Of a stretch of DNA of 64,000 nucleotides, positions 22,602 through 33,954 are shown in pieces. Made by a program: the position numbers and the translations under genes. Origin of the DNA: Sequoia sempervirens. Taxonomy: Eukaryota > Streptophyta > Pinopsida > Cupressales > Cupressaceae. Positions within the stretch are counted from its first letter, which is position 1; each line of letters begins with the position of its first letter. Under the pieces are notes generated by a model. That model was not told the origin of the DNA. It did no database searches and was given only the letters and a program-made list of their open reading frames with translations. The stretch is from the NCBI GenBank assembly GCA_007258455.2, contig VDFB02000003.1, forward strand, positions 42,597,986 to 42,661,985, written 5' to 3'.

Positions 22602-24007
22602 TGTTCACAGAAATCAAATTCAAGGTTACAATCTTCAAGCCCTTCTACCAGGTTTTTATTTTTCAAAGTTTTTAAACTTTTTTCACCAATGTGGCCAAGC
22701 CTATGATGCCAGAGCATAGTCTTCTCTGCTGGAAGTTTAATCTCCATGGAGTTTACACCATCAGGAACGTTTTCCTTCTTTTCTTCATGAGCAACCTTAA
22801 GTGACTTTGCAGAGACACTATTGCATTGAATAGCTTGCGCATCCAGCTTGTACAGAGTACCAATTTGAGCACCCCTAGCCAGCACCAGAGAACCTCTAGT
22901 CATCTTGCATCCATTTCTAGAGAACGTGACTTGCACTCCGATATCATTCAGCTTACTTACAGAAAGTAGATTTCGAGCCAGACCTGGTATATGCATCACA
23001 TCATTGATTCCCTTCACTCTTCCATCAGGGAATTGAATTCTGACTCTTCCACAACCAACAATTTCCAAAGATGAATCACTTGCCAAGTACACCTTTCCAC
23101 CATTGTATTCTTCATATTTCGTGAACCATTCTCTATGAGATGTCATGTGGAAAGATGCTCCATAATCAATCAGCCAGACATCATCTGATGCCCGTGTAGC
23201 CAAAGCTGCAATGAAGGCGTCTGCATCACTATGAGAAGAATTATTTCCAGAAGAGTTCTTCTTCTTCTTTTTCTCCTCCTTGCAATCCTTTCGGACATGA
23301 CCAGGTTGCCCACAGTTCCAACACTTCACCTTTGAATTCTTGCCAGGAGACTTTGATCTCCCTTTTGATTTCGATCTGGACTTCTTGTCCTTCTTGCCTT
23401 TCTCCTTTGGTCTACCTTTGACAGCCAGAGCCTCCTTTTCCATCTCAGAATATTTTCTTCTCATTTCTTCTAATAACAAAGAAGCAACATCTTCCATTTT
23501 GAATGTGGATGTTGTACTCCCTATAGCCATCACCAAATGATCCCAAGAATCAGGCAGAGAACACAACAACAGCATGCAATGATCTTCAACTTCAATCTTT
23601 ACACCAACAGATGTCAACTGAGCAATCAGCATGTTGAAAGCATTTAAGTGATCAACAACAGACCCTCATTCCTGCATCCTCAAAGAGTACAACTTCTTCC
23701 TCAAGAACAACTTGTTCACCAAGGACTTGCCCTGATAAATGGATGCCAATCTTTTTCACAAGGAAGAGGCAGTCTTTTCTTCATGTACATTTAGAAGAAC
23801 AGAGTCTGCCAAACAGAGCCTTATCAGCGCCTTAGACTTTCTATCTGCTAGGTCCCAATCCTCTTGCTTCATGCCTTGAGGCATTGTTCCAAACACAGCA
23901 GTCCAAAGATCTTGATCAACTAACATATCTTCCATTCTGAGTTTCCATAGCTCAAAATTGCTACCTTTGAATTTCTCTATTTCCATTCTACTGGATGTGC
24001 TCGCCAT
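22502..24007 (-). pseudogene. Copia-1 gag, protease and pre-integrase domain
   Basis: I place the start at ATG 24,007 (MASTSSRMEIEKFKGSNFEL), just inside the PBS. The DUF4219/UBN2-type gag follows (LWKLRMEDMLVDQDLWTAVF), with two stops (near 23,754 and in QE*GSVV near 23,670). A Lys/Ser-rich segment precedes a CCHC knuckle CWNCGQPGHVRKDC (about 23,323-23,282). The protease motif is WLIDYGASFHM, with Tyr where Ser/Thr is usual in D-S/T-G, which alone should inactivate it. The GAG-pre-integrase block (LWHHRLGHIGEKSLKTLKNK; CEHCIYGKQHRVSF) ends at a one-base frameshift near 22,575 leading into integrase. Confidence 0.9.
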
Positions 24008-24108
24008 CTCAATCTGCAATTAAATTAATAGACCTCTACCAAACTCCCACTGAAAAGGATTTAACACAAAAAACCCAACCCACTCACAAGGACAACACAA
24101 CTGGCCAG

Positions 24109-24120
24109 GCTCTGATATCA
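24109..24120 (-). promoter_or_regulatory. Primer binding site of Copia-1
   Basis: Minus strand TGATATCAGAGC, one base away from TGGTATCAGAGC, the usual plant copia site for initiator-Met tRNA. It starts two bases inside the 5' LTR. Confidence 0.85.
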
Positions 24121-24122
24121 CT

Positions 24123-25700
24123 CGTAACAAAAGCATAGTTGCGGAAACAACTTTCCTAACGTCAAAACCACAGGGGAGTAAGCAGACAGTACTTTTAATT
24201 TTCTAACTACAGTCCAGTTAAGACACACATGAAGGAATTATAGAAATAGAGCAAATACACAAAGACAACTCAAACAACAGATTTTACGTGGGAAACCCTT
24301 TCGGGAAAAAACCCACCACACCAAGCTGTATCTCTTTGTATTACAGTAACAGAAATTACATACAATCAGAAAGACATCTTTCTGGTGTTAGTCACAATAG
24401 CTTATTTTCACTGTTCAACTAGTTACAAAAATGTTCTCTCTCTACAACTCGATTCACTCACTCTGTTAATGATTAGAATCATTTTTCCTTTATTTAACAC
24501 ATTCTGATTTTTCCTACTGTACATCCTTATCCGCCATTGCCAACCATAGACAGTTTCCATTCGAGCATTGATTTTTCCCTGCATGCTATTTTTTCCAGCA
24601 TTGCAACTGTTACAAAAAACAATCGACATCAGTTTGAAAACCGCTTCCTCTGATTGGTCCAACAGGATGCCACATAGGAAGATCACACGATCAACGGCAT
24701 TCAACTTTGTTGGCATATCAGTGAGACACTCACAGTGTCTCCCCGATGCCACAAAGTTTCTCTAACGGTATTCACTATAGCTTCCACAAGTCGGCAAGAT
24801 GCTATAACAACTGTTACATGTCATAACGAAACCATTGATGTCCAATTCGATCCTATTAGCAAAGGTTCCCTTATTGGCGAGACACATATCGAATGTATAA
24901 GTCACAGTGATCAGACATTCCATCTGCAAGACACTACATCTTCGCCAAGACCTTCTGCCGGCAACCTTGTGCTACTCCGAAGCCTTTCACCTATCAGCAA
25001 GACCCCCACGGTTTCGGTGAGACGTCATACCGAAATAGGACTTCCACCGAAAGTCACATTGTCACCAAGACTTGCATCTATCTCCGTGACCTTTCTCCGA
25101 GCTACCTAAGTCTTACCGAAGACTTACTATCGGCAAGACTCAAGACTTTCGTCGTGACATTTCATCGAGCTCCACCATGTCTTACCGAGTCGGCAAGACT
25201 TAAGCCCTTCGCCAAGATGTTTCTCCGAGCGCCCAAAGTTAACCCGAAGACTTCTGTCAGCGTGACTTATGACTTTTGCTAAGACATCCCAACGAAGTCT
25301 TTTGTCACCACGAAGACTATGTGACATCTCCCGTCGGCGTGACCTTTCATACTCGTGGAGACATCTTATCAAAACCCTTTTGTTTCACCGATAGAGTAAT
25401 ACTATCGGTGAGACATTCCACATCGGTGAGACCACATACCAACAATAGACTTCTTTGGCCAAGTCTCCCTGATGCCCGATAAGAACACACTATCGCCCGA
25501 AGGTTTTTTGTTCGCCGAAAGGTCAAGCCGAACGTTGAATGTCACAGCGATAGTCTTGTTGGCAAGACATCAACCCTGTCATGCTGATATGATCATTTTA
25601 GAACTTCAGAATAGTTAGTCGGCCAGACATCCGTGATGTCACACCAACTTTGCCTTCAAGGAGTTTCTTGTAGGAAAGAATTTAGGCACAGATTCCAACA
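24123..25700 (-). mobile_element. 5' LTR of Copia-1
   Basis: 1,578 bp, minus-strand start TGTTGGAAT at 25,700. Its inner end has mutated from TTACA to GTTACG. Otherwise matches 18,374-19,948. Confidence 0.9.
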
Positions 25701-25705
25701 TGCAC
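25701..25705. repeat. Target-site duplication of Copia-1 (right)
   Basis: tgcac, identical to 18,369-18,373. Confidence 0.9.
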
Positions 25706-27306
25706 CCATGGAGTGATGGCATTTAGAGAATTCTTCATTCCATTTACCTATAGGAGAGGCCAACATTACACTCGAGGATGTGTGGAGGATTCTCCACATT
25801 CCCATCCATGGTGAGCTCGTGACATACCATGTTCGACGGGGTACCCGTGCCATGCGACATGTGCTTGGTGTTAGACACTTGGAGGTTCATCAGTCTGAGA
25901 TTGATTTATCAGAGTTTGTTGGGAATGCGGTATGATTTTGGGGCTAGTTGTTCCCTTGTTCTGTGTGGTATGATTTTTGGGCTAGTTGTTCCCTTGTTCT
26001 GTGCAGTTTGATTTTGGGGCTAGTTGTTCCCGATAGGAGAGGTCATTAGTTCCCTATTGGATGGGGTATTTGTATTAAGGGCATGTTTGAGCATGGGACC
26101 AGATATGCATGGGGTATGTGTCTTCTTGCCCACCTCTATAGAGATATGCATGAGGTTGTATATCAAGGTGGGAAATCTATTTCCATAGGTGTCTCTCTTT
26201 TGCACATATGGGCTTGGGAGCACATTGCAGTTGTTCAGCCTGATGGGATACATGATCATACTATTGGGGATCCGTACTTGTATCGTTATGGAGATTTCTT
26301 ACATTACACCTTTCCTAGGGATCTTTCATACTGTGTCATGTGTTTGATGACATGCCAAGTGTTTTTTTGGAGACCCTACATGGATTGTGAGGCATGGCCA
26401 GAGGATTTGAAGTGGCTTGTGTACTATCAGCAGACCGGATGGCTGGTTGGTCACTCTCATTCTCTCCTAGAGCGATACTTACCTGACAGAGTATGCTAGT
26501 AGTTTGGAGAGAGATAGGGCCAATTTCTCGATACATATGAGGCTCAATTCGATCGGACCACCAGGGAGATTCGTGTATGGGGTCATCAGGCAGACAAAGA
26601 TGTTGCTATTATTGCATTTAGAGCACTTGCCCTAGTTGGATGGGGTTGGCTAGTGGGTTTAATAGATCTAGGTGCCACTCTCAATTTTGATCAGTGGTGG
26701 GCACGACACTTGCCATTAATATTTACAGATCCTAGAGGTGATCCCACAGTTGGCAGAGTAGGTATTGCAGGTCATCACGGGTAGCAGTAGCATGTTGAGG
26801 TTTTAGCTAAGAAGCTCAGTCAGGCTAGACAGGATGGAGCACAGGGTGATCATGTGTAGGGTCTGAGATAGGTTCTAGGCCCCCCTCCACCACTTGGGGA
26901 TGGAGGTGCTCAGTTAGTGGCAAAGATAGCGCGACGATAGGCCTTGGAGGCACAACTTGTCATAGTGATAGTAGAGAGAGATACTACTCGACAAGAGCAA
27001 GATGGTTTCAAAGCAGAGTGAGACACAAAGATTGGTTGTCATCTCATGGCTAAGACACAGTTATAGGGTGTTACTGCTGAGAGGGATAGTCTGAGGGTAG
27101 AGCATGACAGTATACGAGTTGAGCGAGATTGGTTGTTACAGATGTCGACATACTATATGACCTTGTATGATGCTACTATTCCTAGGGTTGCTTGGTGTCC
27201 ATGGTTTGGAGAGCCCAGTGTTGCAGGAGGTGGAGGTGGTGCCGAGTCAAGTGGGCAGCCTTTTAGACAACTAGATCTAGATGGTGTTCTACAGCCTAGT
27301 CTATAG
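25706..27306 (+). pseudogene. Antisense plant mobile domain (PMD) frame, part 2
   Basis: Reading on from part 1, the plus strand gives WHLENSSFHLPIGEANITLE, DVWRILHIPIHGELVTYH, then, in the same frame, an open run at 26,083-26,499 (CLLAHLYRDMHEVVYQGG; LLHIWAWEHIAVVQPDG; DLKWLVYYQQ). After several stops come VGWGWLVGLIDLGA and a charged coiled-coil-like tail (AERDSLRVEHDSIRVERDWL), ending at TAG 27,304-27,306. The 'FHLPxGExxITLEDV...G' opening and tryptophan-rich middle are those of the PMD/aminotransferase-like family (also found in MAIN/MAIL1 proteins). PMD frames are known as extra ORFs in some plant gypsy elements. Six or more stops and a 38-bp tandem triplication (25,931-26,035) show decay. 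It runs antisense to B's gag-pol, between integrase and the 3' LTR. Confidence 0.75.
25931..26035 (+). repeat. 38-bp tandem repeat inside the PMD frame
   Basis: Units start tatgatttt at 25,931 and 25,969 and tttgatttt at 26,007, each continuing 'ggggctagttgttccc'. 2.7 copies. The unit length is not a multiple of three. Confidence 0.85.
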
Positions 27307-29538
27307 GGTTCTTCCTTTTCTACCAGGCAGTGTTATATATGTACTTGATCTTTATGATGTTTATTGCTCAAAGACTTCATATTGTAGACATGGTTTTGTA
27401 TATACAGTCATCAGCCATGTTGAGGCCTCGTATATATGTATTATTTTGTATTATCCTATCACACTTGTTTCACTGATGATTTACTATGACATTCTCCTTT
27501 TTTGATGATGATATATGAGATAAAACTTCTTCAATTTGGCTTCATTTCATGCTAATGTGATGATCATGGATGATGATGTATGTTTATGTATGTTTTTGTA
27601 ATTTTTTGATGTATGCATATGATGTGGATGGATGGATCATACTTTATATCATATGATGTTTTACTATGGATGATCAATATATCATTTGATATATGATGTT
27701 TATAGGATGTTGATGATATATGGTGGATGTATGTTGTATACATGAGGCATGATGTTTTCATTGCTTTATTATCATCATGATATGTTTTGATGATATTGTG
27801 TATGCAGGATGGATATAGTACTAATGATATTGTTATGCATGATGGAAGAAATATTTGATGATGGATAAAAATTGGATGTTGTTAGTACTGATGAGTTTCT
27901 TTTGCTTTTCTTTGAGGCTTCAAATTTTGAACAATCTTGTTTGATGTAGCAAACAGATACAATGCACCAGGGTAATAATGACCAAGGTGACTATATCCAT
28001 TGTGTGGACTTTGACTCTATAAACAAAGAGTATTCTTTCTCATACCAAACATACAAAAACTTTGTTTAAAGTATATAGTCAGGTTGTGTTAGAACCTTTT
28101 CAAACCAAACACACAGAGAGGTATAGAACATCTAACATGCAACTGCTTCACAAATTGTCTCAACACAACTTTCATACACTCAATAAAGTGAGTATTCACC
28201 ATGGTAGTTTTACAAAACTATCTTACAAACAACAAATATAAATGACACTCAATTTCCCCCATTCCTTCTCCTCTAAATCCTTATGGACATCCTCGAGAGA
28301 TCTTGGAAATGAGTCAATAAAATAAATCATAAAAAATAAGACTACAAAAAAATAAAAAACAAAGTTGCAGTAACACTTGCCATATTTGTTTGAGGTTTCA
28401 GGACTATTATCCATTTTTTATCATGTCTATCGTAGGAACGAATCCTTAAGGCATATCTCAAGATGTTGTTGGTGAATTGTCAAAACTGTCCTTGTTTTTG
28501 TCTATTTTGCGATCAAATCTTTGTGATTGTTTTCTTAAAAGTTCTAGATTTTGATGTTTGCTTTGTTTGATTGTTTGTTTCATCAAAGGGTGGGTGCGAT
28601 GTTTTGTTTATTATGGGTGAAAGTTTTATTGCGGATTGTGATGATGGGGTAGGTCTTTGTTGATTTTCTGAGTTTTATGATGTTTTTGTTGTTTTTTGGG
28701 AACTAACCTAGGGCCTTGGGGACTCATCAAAGATAATCCTTGCCTACGTTGTACACGTAGAGGCTCGTAGTTCACTTGTTTTGAATATTTTTGACCTTTT
28801 CTGTTTTGTGCATTTTTTTGTATTTTATATTTTTGACTGTTTTTGGATTTTGAATTTTTTTGACTAAATTGAAATAAAGCATGATAGAAACCTAAGGGAA
28901 CTAACTTAGGGTCTCAGAGTGCTAATAAGCCTTGCTTGCATTATACACGTAGAGACCACGTAGTTTGACCGGTTGACTCAAAGCATAAACTTATTTTTGG
29001 GATAAACAACATTGATAATATAGATTGATATTCTACTTCTATGTCTAGAGGATATGTTGCGAGAAATATACTTGAACTAGTTGTTGGGTTCAAGAAAATG
29101 TTGATATCTTAGAGAGTTTGAGTGAAGGAATAATCCAATGATGTTTTATTTTTATTTTTCAAATGTTTTTGATTATTTTTTTCTGACCATGATAAGATGT
29201 TCCAAGATCTAATCCACGACTAGCTTTGGGAAGTTTCCCCCAGTTGAAGATAAGATAACTTTCCTCAATCAATAACAAGCCATGGTTGGATACATGTTTT
29301 ATTATAAGGTGAATGGGTGGATGTTGTGGATAGTACCGATAGATAATGATGTGTCTTATTCAACATAGTGCCTTCTTGCCAAATTTTCACTATGGTACCT
29401 ATTCCAGGAGTGCCACAAAGTGGTTTTCATTCAAAGAACGTTTTATTTATCTTTATTGTTTTTCTTGTTATTTATGTGTATTTTTTTTTTATCTTTTTTC
29501 CATTTTTTGGGATTTTTCTTGGGGTATTCTGACGTGCT
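27307..29538. other. Element B spacer between the PMD frame and integrase
   Basis: Noncoding. 27,530-27,900 is low-complexity tgatg/tatgtatg sequence. Near 28,701 and 28,899 a phrase of about 80 bases (aactaacctagggcc...cacgtagagg) occurs twice, 198 bases apart. 29,025-29,160 matches 55,148-55,283 on the other side of gag-pol. Confidence 0.55.
29025..29160. repeat. Direct repeat, copy near the 3' side of element B gag-pol
   Basis: Shares 'tctagaggatatgttg', 'acttgaact', 'gttgatatcttag' and 'gagggaataatcca'-like words in the same order with 55,148-55,283, same strand, at roughly three bases in four. Confidence 0.6.
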
Positions 29539-30770
29539 TCATGTGTAGAACTTCTTGAGGTGGCTATTGTTCAGTGGTTCAGCTAAGGGTTCTCCTTCAG
29601 GAGTAGCCAACTGATAGGCCCCAAAGCCATAGCTTGTTGTGATGATAAATGGGCCTAACCAGTTGGATTCAAATTTTCCTCTACCATCCTAATTCAGTTG
29701 TACCTTTTGATTCTCCTTGAGGACCAAGTCACCTATTTGAAAGTTCTTGTCCTTTACCTTTTTTTCATAGCTTCGTTTGAGCCGATTCTAATAAACTTGT
29801 AGATGGTTTAATGTGCTCAAACATCTTTCATCTAGGAGCTCTAATTCATTTAGCCTTGAGACCCGATATTCTTCGTTGTTGATCATAATTTTTAATGAGA
29901 TTCACAATGAGGGGATTTCAACCTTGATAGGTAAGACAACCTCTGATCTGTAGACCAAGGAATATGGTTTGGCACGTATAGGTGTTCGGATTTTGGTTTG
30001 ATAAGCTCATAGGGTTGGGTTTAGCTACAAATTCGAATCACAACCGGATTCATTAGCAGTCTTTTTGAGTATTTTCAATATGGTTTTATTAGACACTTTT
30101 TCCTGATTGTTTCCTTGGGGGTAATAGGGTGTGGAAAATCTATGTCAGATACAAAATTGGGAGCACAATTCTTGGATGTCTTGGTTTTTGAATGGGGTTC
30201 CATTGTCTGTTATTATCATCTGGGGAATTCCATACCTGTAGATCAGATAATTCAAAATAAATTTTGATATGTGTTTTCCAGTGATATAGGTCAATGTAAT
30301 TGCCTCTATCCATTTAGTGAAATACTGTGTTGATGTGCTAATAAATATTTTCCCATTAGACAAAGCATGTGAAATCTTACCTACCAGGTCTAATCCCCAT
30401 TGCAAGAAAGGCCATGGTATTGTGATGGGTCTCAACTCTTATGTCGGTGCATGAACAAGGTCACTATGTTGTTGGCATTGAGAACACTTTCTAGAATACT
30501 AAATGCATTCTTGTTCCATGGAGGGCTAATAATACCTTGTTCTGAGCAGTTTTTGGATTAGGTTGGGTCCACTAGAGTGGGACCCACAAATACCTTCATG
30601 TACCTCTTATAAAGTTGTTTGTGCTTCTTTTGCGTTAAGATACCAAAGTAACATACCATCTAGACTACGATAGTATAGGGTATCGCCTAGGATTGTAAAG
30701 CAGGAAGTTCTATGGGTGAAGGTTTTCTTTTGAGTGGGTGTTAGATCAAGTGGCATGATACCATGTTGGA
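29539..30770 (-). pseudogene. Element B integrase
   Basis: Sense on the minus strand. The H2C2 zinc-binding region is near 30,640-30,470 (EVHEGICGSHSSGPNL; SRKCSQCQQHSDLVHAPT). The catalytic core 30,435-30,145 is open (PFLQWGLDLVGKIS with the first Asp, and MIITDNGTPFKNQD with the second). The last acidic residue falls in the degenerate part after 30,145. The C-terminal GPY-type tail is recognisable near 29,700-29,560 (WLGPFI-like, LATPEGEPLAEPLNNSHLKK by frame joining) and ends at a TGA at 29,539-29,541. Many stops. It lies after RNase H, the gypsy order. Confidence 0.8.
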
Positions 30771-30786
30771 TGTAGTCAAAGGTGTC

Positions 30787-31280
30787 TTAGTACCATGGGG
30801 AGTTAGGACCAACTTCAACACATACCAGTTCTAATTTTGGGATGTCGAGTGTAGGTATGAGCAATTGTTCTACGAGGAACTCGTACTTAGGAACATTCAA
30901 TGGAATATCAAGCAGCGAGCCTATTTTCGCCATTGCATCAGTAGCTCTGTGGTTGATCCAAGGAATTTTTTCAAAGGTTATGGTGACAAAGCATTCCTTG
31001 AAGCTATCCACCATCCTTTTGTATGGCATCAACTTGTCATCTTTTGTCTGGTACTCATTGTTCACCCATCTAATCACTAGCTGAGAGTCTCCAAAGACAT
31101 GTAGCTCTTTTATTCTCCATTCAATAGCCATTTTTAACCCTATGATTAAAGATTCATACTTTGATATATTGTTTGTGCATCAGAAAGTGATCTTGTAGTA
31201 TACCCATGTGGTGTGAGAAATAGAACACCTGCTTTAGAGCCATGTTGAGTATGGGACCCATCAAAGTATAGGGTCTAATG
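30787..31280 (-). pseudogene. Element B second RNase H (archaeal-type)
   Basis: Starts near 31,275 with LYFDGSHTQHGSKAG, carrying the first catalytic Asp of an RNase H fold. Uninterrupted sequence follows from 31,131: MAIEWRIKELHVFGDSQLVI, PYKRMVDSFKECF, and INHRATDAMAKIGSLLD with the final Asp. The D...E...D...D spacing and the GDSQLV motif are those of the additional RNase H found between pol RNase H and integrase in Tat/Ogre elements. Frameshifted at its start. Confidence 0.75.
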
Positions 31281-32650
31281 GCCTATCTGTTTTGTCATTA
31301 GGATGCTCTCATCTGGAAAGCCCACTGTGAGAGGCTTCTGATAATCTATAGGTGATTTGGCTAGCTGGTATGCTATGATTTGTCCCTTGATAGCTCTTCT
31401 ATCCACATACTCTATATCAAATTCACTCAGGATCATCACCCATTTGGCAATTCAACCTATTAGGGTTGCTTTTGCTAGTAAGTACTTGAATGGGTCTACT
31501 TTTGAAATCAATTTTATCTTCTTGTTTAAGATGTGTCTCAGATTTTGTATTGCAAACACAACTGAGAGACATGCTCTTTCTATGGGTGATTAGATCAATT
31601 CATATCCCACCAATGTTATGTTGATGTAGTAGATTTCCCTTTCTTTATTATTATCATCTAGGTGGGCTAGGAGAGCTCTCAATGCTACTTGTGTGGTAGA
31701 CACGTAGAGTGTCATTTCCTTGTCTGGAATGGGCGGCATAAGTACAGGAGGAGTAAGTAGGTACTCCTTGACTTGTTGGAATGCTTGGTCACATCTCTCA
31801 TCCCACTTGAAGGTGATGTCTTTGTGCAGGAGATGAGTGAAAGGGTGACATTTGTCTGCCAGTTGTGCTATAAATCACCTAATGGATTGCAACTTCCCTT
31901 GTAAACTCCTCAGTTGTTTTAGCATCTTTGGCAGAGGCATCTCTAGTATAGATTTTAATTTTGTAGGATCCACTTCAATCCCCCTCCTTGACACTATGCA
32001 CCCAAAGAAATTTCTATATGTTACTCTGAACACACACTTCTTAGGGTTGAGCCTTAGATTACATTGTTTGAGCCAATCAAACACTCTTGCAAGATTTGAC
32101 AAGTGATCTTCCCTTTTGACTGACTTTGCTAGAATTTCATCCACATAGTCCTCCATGATTGTGAGTAGAATATTGTGGAATATGGTTGTCATTTCCCTTT
32201 GATATGTTGCTCCTGCGTTCTTTAGACCAAATGACATTAAATTCTAGCAAAATGTCCCCCAAGCACAAGTAAATGTTATTTTTTGTTGATCATCTGGAGA
32301 GATTTTTATCTGGTTATATTTGGAGAAACCATTCATTAAGGAAAGCATCTCATGACCTGTTGTTAGATCCACGATCATGTCAATACTTGGAAATGGAAAT
32401 TCGTCCTTTGGACAAGCCTTGTTCAAGTCTCTGAAATCTATGTAGATCCTTATGCCCCCAGTAGGTTTTGACACTGGTACTAGATTTGATATCCATTGTG
32501 GATAATTAATGGGTCTAATGAAACCGACATCTAGTAGTTTCTTTAGCTCTACATTTACTAGTAATTTTATTTTAGAATGCATTTTTCTGAGTTTTTGCTT
32601 GATAGGCTTTGCTCCAAGGACTACAACCAAATGATGTGCCACAAATGTCA
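31281..32650 (-). pseudogene. Element B reverse transcriptase and first RNase H
   Basis: RT runs from about 32,642: VGFIRPINYPQWISNLVPV, the catalytic-palm segment RIYIDFRDLNKACPKDEFP, then after one in-frame TAG near 32,241 MSFGLKNAGATYQREMT. The active-site strand reads DYVDEIL (about 32,147): the expected Y-V-D-D has Glu for the second Asp. RVTYRNFFGCIVSRRGIEVD follows. RNase H-type sequence (ERACLSVVFAIQNLRH; AKWVMILSEFDIEYVDRRAI) reaches about 31,350. Gypsy RT motifs 1-7 are in order. Stops and the active-site change make it inactive. Confidence 0.85.
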
Positions 32651-32659
32651 GATCTAGTC

Positions 32660-33954
32660 CAGGAATGTTAGCATAGGTCTAGGAAAAATTTACCTTTATG
32701 TCGTTAATGAATGCTGTGAAATTTTCTCTCTTTGGGATCAAGTGATGTCGTGTGGTATGTTATCTTTGGGTCTTCTGTTGTGCCAACATTTATGAACTCC
32801 GATTCTTTCACTAGGAGCATTGGTCTTTCTTGATATTCTGATATGGGGAGATTTAACCCTCCATCCTTGGGTGCCTCAGGGAGGTTTTCATTGTCAGATG
32901 CATCCTTTATTTTCTTCTTTTCCAAATCCGATAGAGCCACACTGTGGTTTTCTCCAGGGGATCACATGTTTATTTTTATGTTTTCTCTTTCATTTTTGCA
33001 ACTAGAATATTCAATCTCTCCACCAAAGTATGCATGATGTTCGAGTTCCATGACGAACCTTGCTTTGTGATCTCTTGCTGGTATGTTTGTTCGAAGTCCC
33101 ATGAAATCCATGATTGCCTCATTATTCTAGAATTGATCCAAAATAGGTGTTTGTTGTTGTTGTTCCCAATCTATTAGTGTATGTAGTAGAGTGGGAGGTT
33201 ATCATCATTTTCTACAAAGGTTACAGAGGTTGGTGAAATGGTTAGTATGGCTCTGGTATCTTTTTCCCATTGAGTGTCTAGGTCGTCATTACTAGAAGTG
33301 GGGGAACCATATCCAATGATAAAGGAAGGGGAATCCCATTCGTATTCATTAGAGTCCATTCCAAAATGATAATAGATGTTGGGAATGGTTTCGATGAACT
33401 CGAGAGGAAACCTATCAATGCAAAAGTTGTCAAATAAGTCTTCGACGAGTAAATCATCGTCCATGCTATGGTATATATCCAGTGCCTTAACGCTAGCAGA
33501 AGTTTCTTGTTTCTTAAAAGAGGTTCTTTCAATTTTTGGAGTACCACATATTTTGGCTTATACCCTAGTCCCATTTTTTGGCTTATACCCTAGTCCCATA
33601 TTTTTCTTTCTTTGTTCCACTATGATAGGCTCCCACCTACCTTGTTTGTATATCCCAAGGTCGTCCATTCCACTATATCCCATCTGCTTAACTAGATTGT
33701 AGCCTTTACTGATAGGGTCTATTAGAAGGGTTTGTGACTATTCTAGCTCTTTTTAGTCTTCTTTGTAAATCATGGATGATAATTCCTCTTTGAATATCTC
33801 TTTGTCTTTCATGTCTCCCTATTTGGTGAAAATCATGGGTTTGGCTATCATTTGCACTGTCTGAGTAGGCTTGATCTCTTTCGGACCTCCATAGATTTTA
33901 GGTGTTGGTGGAAGCATGCCAATGCAGAAAGCTTGGTTGAAGTGGTAGTTTCCA
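32660..33954 (-). pseudogene. Element B protease-RT linker region
   Basis: Sense-strand open pieces 33,464-33,174 and 32,940-32,704 are acidic and low in recognisable motifs (DDDLLVEDLFDNFCIDRFP; KKIKDASDNENLPEAP). Tat-type polyproteins have a long poorly conserved linker here, so they are probably remnants of the same polyprotein rather than separate genes. Confidence 0.5.

Larger units (their letters stand above)
18374..25700 (-). mobile_element. Copia-1: full-length Ty1/copia retrotransposon
   Basis: 7,327 bp with LTRs 18,374-19,948 and 24,123-25,700 and a perfect 5-bp TSD (tgcac). On the minus strand the LTR starts TGTTGGAAT and ends in CTTACA in the 3' copy. A PBS resembling the initiator-Met tRNA site (TGATATCAGAGC) follows the 5' LTR, and a PPT (CAAGTGGGAGCT) precedes the 3' LTR. 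Domain order gag, protease, integrase, RT, RNase H is that of copia; gag and protease motifs suggest the Tork/Tnt1 group. By eye about 4% of sites differ between the LTRs in the first 400 bp. It interrupts the PMD frame of element B. Confidence 0.95.

Noticed and set aside
27564..27761. Minus-strand frame rich in His/Ile/Tyr
   Set aside because: Generated by tgatg/tatg simple-sequence DNA.
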